Source of the DNA: CAVYXK01 sp963708245
GTDB lineage: Bacteria > Pseudomonadota > Alphaproteobacteria > Acetobacterales > Acetobacteraceae
Assembly: GCA_963708245.1 (NCBI GenBank)
Contig: OY970201.1
Location: 5,208,001 to 5,272,000, forward strand
Reading direction: 5' to 3'
DNA length: 64,000 nt
Under the pieces are notes generated by a model. It had not been told where the DNA came from. It saw nothing but the letters and a program-made list of their open reading frames with translations, and made no database searches. Positions 1 through 8,222 of the stretch are shown piece after piece. The position numbers and the translations under genes were made by a program. Position 1 is the stretch's first letter. Each line of letters starts with the position of its first letter.

Positions 1-1286
1 GGACCGGATATCGGATAGCGGGCCTTCGTCTTCGCGGTGCGTTAGCGAGGTGACGATGAACGATTGCTGGTGCGGCCAGGAAGCTGGCGAGAGAGATTGG
101 ACCGAGGATGATGGCAATCAGCACCATCAGCACGGTCTTCTGCACGGCCCAGAGGGACGGGACATAGGCCGCGTCGAGCACGTCCTCAGGGGGAAGATTC
201 CAGGAACTCCTGGCTGAGATCGTCACACAACAAGGCAAGGATGAGGTGGGCATACAGCTAACTTCGCGATCCGCGTTCGGTCCACGTTGGCAGCTGGTCG
301 ATATGCAGCAGAGACTTCAGGCGCTTGAACGCGAGTTCGATTTGCCAGCGCAGCCGATAGACCGAGAGGACCGCCTTTGCGCTATATCCGCTCTTCGGCA
401 GGGATGTCGCCAGGATCATGAATTCCGCCGCGATCAGGCTGCGCGTGTCGAGCACCTTGCCCTTTCTGGCTGCGGCACGGCGCAGCACCACCCGTGTGGC
501 TTCGGCCGCCTCGGGCGTCTTGCGCTGCACGATCAGCCGCACCGCCAACGCGGGCTCATCGCGGCTGACCGGCGCGCGCAGGTTCACCTCGTGCGGGCTC
601 GAACCGGGCGGCAGACATTGCAGATAGCCGATCAGATCGAACGGTTTGCCGGCCGGGTTGGTCAGTTGCAGCGCATTCCAGCCCAGCCGCACGATGAAGT
701 CGGCGGTGGCGCCGCTCTGCACGCGGAAGCGCCGCAACACCGGTGCTCGGGCGTAATTACGATCACCGATGCGGATTTCGCCCGACCGCGGAGCGCCCCG
801 CTCCAGCGCTTCGGCGCCATGTTGGTCGGTCAGTTCGAGATGCGCGAACCCGCCGCGTCCGAGATCGAACACGCCGTGGACGCGCCAGTCGGTACCGGTG
901 CTGCCGGGTTTGCTCACGCAGCTGCCGTCGGCGAGGCGCAAAGTACGACCGGGCCAACGCAACTCCGCGCCAGGGGCTTTCGCCGCCAGCAGGCGTTCCA
1001 CCAGGGCTGCGAGAAAGTCCGTCGCCTGGTTCAGGCGGTATTTGACGGCCGGGTTGCTGAGTTCGGCGATCCCCAGCATCGACGCCCAGGCCGAGGTTTG
1101 CCGCAATGACAGTCCGCCCGGTCCGCGTGCAAGGGCGATCCGCAACAGGCTCGCGCCATCGACAACCTCACGCCTGCGCTGGATCGCCTTCGTCTCCAGC
1201 GCCAGACGATCAAGGTCGAGGCCCGGCGGAAGTCGCGCCAGCAGATCGGAGAACTGGTCGGTCAGGACAGATGCGGCGTCGTGCAT
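1..1286 (-). pseudogene. IS4-family DDE transposase, decayed
   Basis: The intact part runs from ATG at 1286 for 342 codons. It shows an IS4-type DDE core: an Asp in ADGS near residue 118, GDRNYA near 175 and the Y-x2-R-x3-E-x6-K signature in YRLRWQIELAFKRLK starting near residue 310. A TAG at 258-260 then interrupts a reading frame that continues cleanly (LYAHLILALLCDDL...), as if a Trp TGG had become TAG. After that a run of five G at 189-193 (plus strand) shifts the frame, and the normal hydrophobic C-terminus (PEDVLDAAYVPSLW...) continues to the window edge. At least two lesions, so the element is probably immobile unless complemented. Terminal inverted repeats could not be defined because the other end is outside the window. 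Confidence 0.85.
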
Positions 1287-1644
1287 CTGCCCCCAGAATC
1301 AAGCCGATTCGCGTCGGGTCAAGCATTATTTTAGCGCCTATGGGGTTCTGCCCCCCGGCTCTCGAAGCGCAGGGTCTTCTTGCTTAATCGTTTGATTTGA
1401 TATTGTTAGGGCACGCTCTACCGTCCCCGACCCAACTCAGCCATGGGGACGGCTTTTCCCCCAGGTCCACGGCTCCCCCTGCCCCTCCGTAAGGGGAGGT
1501 GGAGTTGCGGCCGAGCCTCAGAGACGATGAAACGGAAGATCTTCCAACTTCCGTCCCGTTGTTGGCGGAACACGTCCTTGGCGGTTTCGTGAGAAAGGGC
1601 TTGTGCCGTGCATGGTGACAAGCGAAGCGTCAGCGTGCCACTCC
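1287..1644. other. non-coding stretch with a small hairpin
   Basis: No convincing gene. The part next to 1286 should contain the upstream end of the insertion element. A short C-rich/G-rich inverted repeat lies near 1482-1496 (CCCCT, 5-nt loop, AGGGG), the type of small dispersed palindrome common in alphaproteobacterial intergenic DNA. Nothing else recognised. Confidence 0.5.
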
Positions 1645-2835
1645 CTATCCCGCCAGTGCCGGCTCCGCGACGGGGGTCCGCTGGAACGCCGGCATCACCT
1701 CAGTGGCGAAGCGTTCCAACTGCTCCAGCGCGACCGATTTCGGCACGCCGACGGACAGGCTGACGGACACCCGGTCCAGCGCTGGATATTTCGCCTCCAG
1801 CGCCTTCAACTGATCGATCATCTCGGCCGGCGAGCCGCATAGGAAACCACCCGAGGCGATCGCCTCCTCGATGCGCGGCAGCTTCGCGGCGGGAGCGCGG
1901 TGGCGATCGCGCATGATCTCGATCTGCTCCTCGGTCAGCGCGCGCACCAGCCGCAGCTCGCCGAACATCTTCAGGTTCTCTTCATAGTATTTCGCCGCCT
2001 CGCGGGCGCCCTGCTCGCGGCTGTTGGCGATAAAGAAGTGGAAGCCGAAGCACAGCCGCTCGCCGAGGTCGATGTGCTTGCCGACGCGTGCATGCGCCTC
2101 CTGCCAGGCGAGTACCACCTTGTGCATCGCGCCGCCCTCGGCCGAGCCGCCGCCGACCACACCCTGGATGCCGTGCTTCGCCATGAACTCCAGCGCCCGC
2201 GCCGTGCCGCCCTGAATCGGCTGCCAGCACTCCACCGGCAGGCGCAACGGCCGTGGCACCAGCGTCAGCTCCTTGAGCTGATAGCCCCGATACGGAACCT
2301 CCGGCGGCAGCGTGTAGTGTTTGCCTTTGTGGGAGAACGACTCCTGATTGAACGCCTTGAAGATGATATCGACCTGTTCTTCGAACAGCTCGCGGTTGGC
2401 CGGCTGGTCGAGCAGCGGCGCGCCGAACGTCTCCACCTCGCGCGTGTGGTAGCCGCGGCCGACCCCAAAGGTGATGCGCCCGCCGCTCAAGATGTCGGCC
2501 GTGGCGTAGTCCTCGGCGAGCCGCAACGGGTGCCACATCGGCGTGATGTTGAAGCCGCAGCCGAGCTTGATGCGGCGCGTCGCCTGCGCGAGATGCACGG
2601 CGAACATCAGCACGTTCGGAATGCACTCGTAGCCTTCGCGCTGGAAATGATGCTCGGCCATCCAGAACGTATGGTAGCCGAGCCGGTCCATCAGCTCGGC
2701 CATCGCCTGCGCCTTGTCGAACACCGTAACCAGGCGATCGTTGCCGAACCGCCGTTCGTTCACCGGAACACCGCCGTACCCCACATCGTCCATATCGATA
2801 TGGCCGGCGAACAGGCTGTCGAATTTGGTGATCAT
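1645..2835 (-). CDS. LLM-class flavin-dependent oxidoreductase
   Basis: A 396-residue protein of the bacterial luciferase-like monooxygenase family (TIM-barrel, reduced flavin as cosubstrate). I start it at ATG 2835 (MITKFDSLFAG), preceded by GGGGAGATCGCGGC; the open frame extends further upstream but that part reads as non-coding repeat. Family features seen are FWMAEHHF, the RIKLGCGFNITPMWHPLRLAED segment and GRITFGVGRGYHTREVETFG. The substrate cannot be told; relatives include alkane, nitrilotriacetate and pyrimidine monooxygenases. It stands alone: upstream is a truncated Tat-signal stub and downstream the insertion-element remnant. A second, clearly different member of the family is at 31894-32946. 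Confidence 0.88.
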   Translation of the reverse strand: MITKFDSLFAGHIDMDDVGYGGVPVNERRFGNDRLVTVFDKAQAMAELMDRLGYHTFWMAEHHFQREGYECIPNVLMFAVHLAQATRRIKLGCGFNITPMWHPLRLAEDYATADILSGGRITFGVGRGYHTREVETFGAPLLDQPANRELFEEQVDIIFKAFNQESFSHKGKHYTLPPEVPYRGYQLKELTLVPRPLRLPVECWQPIQGGTARALEFMAKHGIQGVVGGGSAEGGAMHKVVLAWQEAHARVGKHIDLGERLCFGFHFFIANSREQGAREAAKYYEENLKMFGELRLVRALTEEQIEIMRDRHRAPAAKLPRIEEAIASGGFLCGSPAEMIDQLKALEAKYPALDRVSVSLSVGVPKSVALEQLERFATEVMPAFQRTPVAEPALAG

Positions 2836-3197
2836 GCCGCGATCTCCCCGCCTGCACGGCAGTCTAGCTGGGCGGCGATGGTTGGCAACCACGGGCGCCT
2901 TGCCGCCTGCACGAAAGGATCGCGTCGGAACCTGGGAGATCTCACGTCTGACCAGGGGCGGACAACCGCCCCTCGCCTGCGTCGGGAATGCGAGGAGCCG
3001 AAGCCGACGGTGCACGGACGTGAGAAGTCGGACCCGGCCATAGTAACGATGAAACCGACGAACGAGGCCGGAGCCGGCGGAGCGAAGGGCAGGGGCCAAG
3101 GGGAATGCGGGCCGGCGGCGCGCGCGGCAGCAGCAAGGGCACCGGCGGCGACTCCGAATCCCAGCGTCTTCACCAGTTTGCGGCGTGCGATGGCCAT
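2836..3197 (-). pseudogene. Tat-signal gene stub running into repeat-like DNA
   Basis: A strong ribosome-binding site (AGGAGGAAC) precedes ATG 3197, and the first 27 codons read as a clean twin-arginine signal peptide (MAIARRKLVKTLGFGVAAGA then an alanine-rich cleavage region). After about residue 28 the sequence turns into low-complexity proline/serine/arginine-rich text that does not look like a folded protein. It contains a perfect hairpin (2954-2973, AGGGGCGG-ACAA-CCGCCCCT). My reading is that an exported protein, perhaps a periplasmic binding protein, lost everything but its signal peptide and was fused to an intergenic repeat. The open frame continues into the start of the downstream oxidoreductase. 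Confidence 0.45.
2954..2973. repeat. perfect 8-bp inverted repeat (hairpin)
   Basis: AGGGGCGG, four-base loop, CCGCCCCT. It lies inside the repeat-like tail of the Tat-signal stub. There is no T-run after it on either strand, so it is more like part of a dispersed repeat than a terminator. Confidence 0.5.
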
Positions 3198-3275
3198 GCG
3201 CGTTCCTCCTGCGTTGCAGCGGGTGGCTGACAGCAGCGCGTTGGCGGCGTGCCGGCCAAGCCCCCGGCGACCCTT

Positions 3276-4235
3276 TTAGCGACCGAAATAGCCCGCCCTG
3301 ACGGCCATGCCGATCACGTTGACGATCAGTCGTCCCGCCGTGATGCAGGTGATCCCGTTGACGTCGGATGCGGGAGCGATCTCAACCACGTCCATGCCGA
3401 CGACCCGACCCTTAGCCACCAAGCCGTGGATTAGCTTGCGCGCTTGACTGAACGTCACGCCGCCCGGGCACGGCGCTGCCACCGCCGGGGCAATCGACGG
3501 GTCCATGCCGTCCATATCGACGGTCAGGTAATACCGCCCGCCGTCGGGGATTCGCGCCAGGATCGCGTCCATGCCGACTTCGTGCAGTTCGCCGGCGGCG
3601 ATCAGGTGGGCGCCATATTCATGCGCGGCGTCCACCTCCTCCTGGCGTGCGCTTCCCGTGGCGCGCAGGCCGATCTGGAATATCTCGCCCACATGCGGCA
3701 TCTCCGAGGCACGACGAATCGGGCTTGATAGGCCTTCCCGGACACCGTTCACCTCGTCGCGCCAATCGATATGCTGGTCGATCTGGATCAGCGTGATGGG
3801 ACCGCTTTCGTCGAAGGCGCGCAGGACGGGGATTGGGATGGCGTGGTCTCCGCCCAGCACGATCGGCAGCGCACCGGCCTGCAGGATCTTGCGCACCGCG
3901 CGCTCCGCCCGCGCGACATGACCGATGGGGTCGCCAACTTGTGCGGGCACATCGCCGCAGTCCACTGCCCGGATTGGCCGACCGGCGTAAAGCGGCCCGC
4001 CGATATCGAAATCATAGCGTTCGAGCGAGCGGACGATGCGATCGCTGGTCGCTCGCATCGCGGCGGGTGCGCAACTCTGGTCGTTGCTGATCTCGTCGAA
4101 TGAGTAGGCCTGGCCGAAGGGGATGCCGAGGAAGGCGATGTCGGCCTGCAAGTTGTCGAGCGATGCGACCGGTTCGGCAAACAGGAAGGTGCCCGCTGTC
4201 GTCCTGCAAGGCGTGGTTAGCGGTAGCTTCGCCAT
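3276..4235 (-). CDS. agmatinase/arginase-family ureohydrolase
   Basis: A 319-residue binuclear-manganese ureohydrolase, which would split a guanidino compound (agmatine, guanidinobutyrate, guanidinopropionate or similar) into an amine and urea. Metal-binding motifs in order are GGDHAIP, DQHIDWRDE (a variant of the DAHxD motif with Gln for Ala) and VDMDGMDPSIAP. Length fits the family (300-350). I prefer ATG 4235 (MAKLPL) because AAAGGACAAG lies just upstream; an in-frame start exists at 4262. No neighbouring gene fixes the substrate. The Gln in the second motif sets it apart from textbook SpeB, so specificity is left open. Confidence 0.85.
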   Translation of the reverse strand: MAKLPLTTPCRTTAGTFLFAEPVASLDNLQADIAFLGIPFGQAYSFDEISNDQSCAPAAMRATSDRIVRSLERYDFDIGGPLYAGRPIRAVDCGDVPAQVGDPIGHVARAERAVRKILQAGALPIVLGGDHAIPIPVLRAFDESGPITLIQIDQHIDWRDEVNGVREGLSSPIRRASEMPHVGEIFQIGLRATGSARQEEVDAAHEYGAHLIAAGELHEVGMDAILARIPDGGRYYLTVDMDGMDPSIAPAVAAPCPGGVTFSQARKLIHGLVAKGRVVGMDVVEIAPASDVNGITCITAGRLIVNVIGMAVRAGYFGR

Positions 4236-4358
4236 GCGTCTTGTCCTTTCGGGTTGGGTCACGTCTGGATGTCGATCTTCTTAGCCCGTTGGCAAGCTTG
4301 TGGTGGGACCGTGTGCCCTCACTTGCCAACGGAGGTGCTGGTGGATAGGGCAATTCAA

Positions 4359-4394
4359 CACGAAGGTCACGAAGGACGCGAAGATCACGAAGGT
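4359..4394. repeat. four 9-bp tandem units, cacgaaggt type
   Basis: Four consecutive 9-bp units: CACGAAGGT, CACGAAGGA, CGCGAAGAT, CACGAAGGT. They sit just upstream of, and in frame with, the GxxExxY gene remnant, where they read as TKVTKDAKITK. Such Thr-Lys-rich 9-mers are often seen before GxxExxY genes (from memory). Confidence 0.7.
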
Positions 4395-4404
4395 ATGTTT
4401 CGTG

Positions 4405-4781
4405 ATGACACCCGGCCGTATCATCGGGTTGGCAATCAAGATGCATCGTCGGCTGGGTCCCGGGCTTCTGGAATCGGCCTATGAACAGTGTCTCTGCTGG
4501 GAGCTGGACAACAGCGGACTGAGCTACTCGAGACAAGTGCCGCTGCCGCTGATTTATGAGGGCGGTCAGCTTTCCCGCGCAGATCGGGCCGACATCATCG
4601 TCGGGCAGCAGACGATCCTGGAGATGAAGTCCGTCGAACGCATTCTCCCGATGCGCGAGGCGCAGCTGCTGACATTCTTCGCCTGAGCGGCTGCGGGTCC
4701 GCACTGCTGATGAACTTCAATTCCGTCAGATTGAAGGATGGGCTACGCCCATTCCCTTCCGACCTTCGTGCCAAAGATTAA
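4405..4781 (+). pseudogene. GxxExxY family protein, frameshifted
   Basis: The family is a small, widespread group of unknown function related to PD-(D/E)XK nuclease folds. From ATG 4405 the frame gives IIGLAIKMHRRLGPGLLESAYE (the GLLESAYE box), then RADIIVGQQTILEMKSVE and MREAQLLTFF. It then hits TGA at 4684-4686. Restoring one missing base near 4680 continues the expected C-terminus (RLSGCGSALLMNFNSVRLKDGLRP...) to TAA 4779-4781, for about 125 residues in all, the usual length. A single-base deletion therefore breaks an otherwise complete gene. The likely active-site acids (E in GLLESAYE, D in RADI, ExK in LEMKS) are all present. Confidence 0.75.
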
Positions 4782-4862
4782 CGTCCGGCCAACTCTGGCC
4801 ACGCCGCAAAGCCCCCTATTCCCTTGCACACCGGGCACCATCCGGGCAAAAGCCAATTGGTC

Positions 4863-5120
4863 GACGGTCCCGCGCGAGCGGGTCAAAAGGGAACGCCGTG
4901 CGCCCCGGCCGGACCTCTCATCAGGTCCGGGGGCTAGTCGGCGGCTGCCCTCGCAACTGTCAGCGGCGAACAGCCGGTCCGTCCGCCCCCTGCCCCACCC
5001 GGGGATTGGGGCGGGCCACTGAGCCCGGATAACGGCTCGGGAAGGCACGATCGGGCGCGACGGTGCCCGGTGCGCCAGCACCAAGGCGCCGTGTCCCGCG
5101 AGCCAGGAGACCTGCCGTCG
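4863..5120 (+). promoter_or_regulatory. cobalamin (B12) riboswitch upstream of metE
   Basis: The conserved landmarks appear in the right order: AAAAGGGAAC with GCCGTGCG (4886-4902), GGCTGCCCTCGCAACTGTCA (4943-4962), GCCACTG (5015-5021), GGCTCGGGAAGGC (5034-5046) and the B12 box GAGCCAGGAGACCTGCC (5100-5116). In this class, adenosyl- or methylcobalamin binding lowers expression of the downstream gene. The next gene, starting 52 nt after the box, is the B12-independent methionine synthase metE, a classic target: when B12 is present the cell uses MetH and shuts MetE off. The 5117-5171 segment should hold the expression platform; I did not resolve its alternative pairing. Confidence 0.93.
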
Positions 5121-5171
5121 TCGCCCGATCAGCCGCTGCCGGGCGGGGTGCACCGGAAGCAGGAGACCAGC

Positions 5172-7085
5172 ATGACTCTCGCCAGCAACCTGGGCTTCCC
5201 GCGCATTGGACGTCGCCGCGAACTGAAAGCTACGCTAGAAAGATACTGGGCGAGCGAGCTCGATGAGAGCGGTTTGCTCGCCGAGGCCGCGTGGCTGCGT
5301 GCAGCGCACTGGCGCCTGCAACAAGGGCTCGGCATCAGCCACGTGCCGTCCGGCGATTTCTCGCTGTACGACGGAGTGCTCGACACCGCCTGCATCTGGG
5401 TGCAGATCGATGAACCGATAGTGGCGCTCGATCTCGCCGAGAAGGCCCGGATCGCTGTCGCGCTGGCCTATGACACTCTTGCGCGCGGGCCGGCACCGAA
5501 CATCCTGTTGGCCAGCTATTTCGGCGCACTGGGGGACGATCTTCCAGTGGCGGTCCGACTTCCCGTGGCGGGATTACATCTCGATCTGGTGCGGGGCGCC
5601 GAGGACCTCGATGGCGTGCTGGAGACGATCCAGCCAGAGCAGTGGCTGTCGCTGGGGATCGTGGACGGGCGCAACGTGTGGCGCACCGATCTTCGTTCGG
5701 CGCTCGCCACGTTGCGCCGTGTGGCTGAGGCTCGCGGCACTCAGCGACTGATGGTCGCGCCGTCATGCAGCCTGCTGCACGTGCCAGTCGATCTTGCACA
5801 GGAAACGAAGCTGGACCCGGACGTGAAGGGCTGGCTCGCATTCGCTGTGCAGAAGGTGGGCGAGGTGGTGACCCTTACCCGCGGCCTCGACGAGGGTGAA
5901 GCAGCGATCGCCGCGGAGCTACGGGCGAGCGATGCAGCGATCGCGGCGCGTCGTGCCAGCACGTGCTTGCATCGACTCGATGTCGCCGCTCGCGTGGCGG
6001 CGATCACGCCTGAGATGATGCGCCGAGCCAGCCCGTTCGCAGCCCGCCGGGTTCGCCAGCGCGCGCGGCTTAATCTGCCGGCATTCCCGACCACGACGAT
6101 CGGTTCCTTCCTGCAGACGGCGGAAGTGCGCCGGGCACGCGCGGCGCTTGCACGCGGAGAGATGACGGAGGCCGACTACAGGCAGGCCATAGAAGCCTGG
6201 ATCGGCGAAGCCGTGCGCTGGCAGGAGGAACTTGGCCTCGACGTGCTCGTGCACGGCGAGTTCGAGCGCAACGACATGGTCAAGTACTTTGCCGAGCAGC
6301 TTGAAGGCTACGCGTTCACGCAGCACGGCTGGGTGCAGTCCTACGGCAGCCGGTGCGTCGCCCCGCCGATCATCTGGGGCGACGTCTCGCGCCCGGCGCC
6401 AATGACGGTGCGCTGGTCAACCTATGCCCAGTCGCTGACGGACCGGCCAGTGAAGGGGATGCTGACCGGGCCGGTAACGATGCTGCAATGGTCCTTCGTG
6501 CGCGACGACGTACCGCGCGAGCTGGTCTGCCGTCAGATCGCGCTCGCCATCCGTGACGAGGTCGTCGATCTTGAAGCGGCAGGCATCGCGGTGATCCAGG
6601 TGGACGAACCAGCATTCCGCGAGGGCCTGCCGCTGCGCCGGGCCGACTGGGACGACTATCTGCACTGGGCGGTAGCTTGCTTCCGGCTGGCGACCAGCCA
6701 CGCAAGGGACGATACCGCCATCCACACTCACATGTGCTACTCCGAATTCAACGACATCATGCCGGCGATTTCCGAAATGGACGCCGATGCGATATCGATT
6801 GAAACGACCCGTAGCAGGATGGAGCTGCTGGACGCCTTCGCCGCAGACGAGGGCCGTACATATCCCGCCGAGATCGGGCCCGGCATATGGGACATCCACA
6901 GCCCTCGCGGGCCGGACGCGGCGGAGATGGCTGAGCTGCTCGGCCTGGCGCGCCGCCGCCTGCAAGACTGGCAAATCTGGGTAAATCCCGATTGCGGCCT
7001 GAAGACCCGCAGGTGGGAGGAGGTCAGGCCGGCATTGCAGAACCTCATAGAGGCGGCGCGCCAGGTGCGGCAGCAATCAGAATAG
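5172..7085 (+). CDS. metE: cobalamin-independent methionine synthase with internal deletion
   Basis: Transfers a methyl group from 5-methyltetrahydropteroyl-(poly)glutamate to homocysteine. ATG 5172 (MTLASNLGFPRIG) follows AGGAG and lies just past the B12 riboswitch. The N-terminal RRELKATLERYW box is present, as are the zinc/substrate residues of the C-terminal barrel in IHTHMCYSEFND and NPDCGLKTR and the loop CVAPPIIWGDVSRP. At 637 residues it is about 115 shorter than the usual 750-760. The loss is one in-frame gap: residues 69-75 (VLDTACI) run directly into WVQIDEP, skipping what corresponds to about residues 74-186 of the E. coli protein, most of one half of the N-terminal barrel. Catalytic residues remain, but folding or folate binding may be impaired. 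Confidence 0.93.
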   Translation: MTLASNLGFPRIGRRRELKATLERYWASELDESGLLAEAAWLRAAHWRLQQGLGISHVPSGDFSLYDGVLDTACIWVQIDEPIVALDLAEKARIAVALAYDTLARGPAPNILLASYFGALGDDLPVAVRLPVAGLHLDLVRGAEDLDGVLETIQPEQWLSLGIVDGRNVWRTDLRSALATLRRVAEARGTQRLMVAPSCSLLHVPVDLAQETKLDPDVKGWLAFAVQKVGEVVTLTRGLDEGEAAIAAELRASDAAIAARRASTCLHRLDVAARVAAITPEMMRRASPFAARRVRQRARLNLPAFPTTTIGSFLQTAEVRRARAALARGEMTEADYRQAIEAWIGEAVRWQEELGLDVLVHGEFERNDMVKYFAEQLEGYAFTQHGWVQSYGSRCVAPPIIWGDVSRPAPMTVRWSTYAQSLTDRPVKGMLTGPVTMLQWSFVRDDVPRELVCRQIALAIRDEVVDLEAAGIAVIQVDEPAFREGLPLRRADWDDYLHWAVACFRLATSHARDDTAIHTHMCYSEFNDIMPAISEMDADAISIETTRSRMELLDAFAADEGRTYPAEIGPGIWDIHSPRGPDAAEMAELLGLARRRLQDWQIWVNPDCGLKTRRWEEVRPALQNLIEAARQVRQQSE

Positions 7086-7100
7086 AGGAGGAACGCACAT

Positions 7101-8129
7101 ATGCGCTGGTCTCGGACGGTCACGGTGGTTGGTGTGCACGCCGAGGGCGAAGCCGCCCGGGTGATCATCGGCGGCGTACTGCCGCCGCCCGGCGCCACCA
7201 TGTTCGAGCGCATGTGCAACTTGCGCGATCATGGCGACTCGTTGCGCCGTCTGCTGCTGTTCGAGCCGCGCGGAGCGGTGACGCTCTCGCTCAACCTGGT
7301 AACACCGCCCTGTGCGCCGGAGGCCGATGTAGGGCTGATCATCATGGAATCGCAGTATTACGTGCCGATGTCGGGTTCCAACACGATCGCTACGGTGACC
7401 GCACTGCTAGAGACCGGCATGTTGCCGATGCGCGAGCCGGAGACAGTGCTGACGCTCGACACGCCCGGGGGTCTGGTGCGGGTGACCGCCGAATGCCGCG
7501 GCGGCCGGTGCGAGCGCGTGCGCTTTCGCAATGTCCCATCATTCGTTCTGCATCGCCGGCGACCGGTGGAGGTTGCAGGGCTGGGGAGCGTGGTGGTCGA
7601 TGTTGCGTATGGTGGGATGCTGTATGCCATCGTCGATGCTGCACGCCTGGGCTTTCGCATCGAGCCGTCCGAGGCGCGCGATCTCGTCAGTTCGGGTGAG
7701 CGGATCAAGGCTGCCGCGGCCGAGCAGCTTCCTGCCATCCATCCCGAAAATCCCGAGATCAATACGATCAATCAGACACTGTTCGCCGGACCTCTATCGC
7801 GGACCGAGACTGGGAAGACCGCGCGTAATGCTGTGATCGTTTCGCCTGGGCGTATCGATCGCTCGCCCTGCGGAACAGGAACGTCCTCGCGGCTTGCAGT
7901 GCTGCACGATCGGGGTGAGATCGCGGTCGGCGAGACGCTGGATCATGTCTCTATCATTGGGACGCATTTTCTCGGCCGCGTGGAGGAAACCGTATCGGTC
8001 GGGGGGCTCCCCGGCGTGGTGAACAGTGTCTCTGGCCGCGGCTGGGTCACCAGCATCGGGCAGTACGGTCTCGATCCCGAGGACCCGCTGCCGGAAGGAT
8101 ACACGCTGCCGGACACGTGGTTCGCGTAA
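7101..8129 (+). CDS. proline racemase family protein (Ser/Cys active site)
   Basis: A 342-residue member of the proline racemase superfamily, which includes proline racemase, 4-hydroxyproline 2-epimerase and trans-3-hydroxyproline dehydratase. The first catalytic position is Ser91 (VPMSGSNTIA) where classical racemases have MCGHGT; the second is Cys257 (DRSPCGTGT). Ser/Cys members are known in the family and are associated with hydroxyproline epimerase or dehydratase activity, so plain proline racemase is unlikely. The SGSN in place of the usual SGHN is a further departure. A strong Shine-Dalgarno (GAGGAGGAACGCACAT) places the start at 7101, 15 nt after metE, so both may share the B12-controlled transcript. 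Confidence 0.85.
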   Translation: MRWSRTVTVVGVHAEGEAARVIIGGVLPPPGATMFERMCNLRDHGDSLRRLLLFEPRGAVTLSLNLVTPPCAPEADVGLIIMESQYYVPMSGSNTIATVTALLETGMLPMREPETVLTLDTPGGLVRVTAECRGGRCERVRFRNVPSFVLHRRRPVEVAGLGSVVVDVAYGGMLYAIVDAARLGFRIEPSEARDLVSSGERIKAAAAEQLPAIHPENPEINTINQTLFAGPLSRTETGKTARNAVIVSPGRIDRSPCGTGTSSRLAVLHDRGEIAVGETLDHVSIIGTHFLGRVEETVSVGGLPGVVNSVSGRGWVTSIGQYGLDPEDPLPEGYTLPDTWFA

Positions 8130-8133
8130 TATG

Positions 8134-8214
8134 GGATGGCGGAATGCGCTTCGCTTTTCCGCCCTACGCGTGGGGGCACCGTAGGGCGGAAAAGCGAAGC
8201 GCATTGCGCCATCC
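8134..8214. repeat. large palindromic intergenic repeat
   Basis: Two 34-nt arms (8134-8167 and 8181-8214) are inverted copies with one mismatch, separated by a 13-nt loop. The arms include GCGCTTCGCTTTTCCGCCCTA and its complement. This is the look of a dispersed REP-like palindrome. It starts four bases after the proline-racemase-family stop and ends eight bases before the convergent S41 peptidase stop, so it can also end transcription from both sides. Confidence 0.85.
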
Positions 8215-8222
8215 TTCTCCCT

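Noticed and set aside
1900..3279. A 459-codon plus-strand frame over the first flavin-dependent oxidoreductase
   Set aside because: Antisense shadow; the minus strand has clear family motifs.
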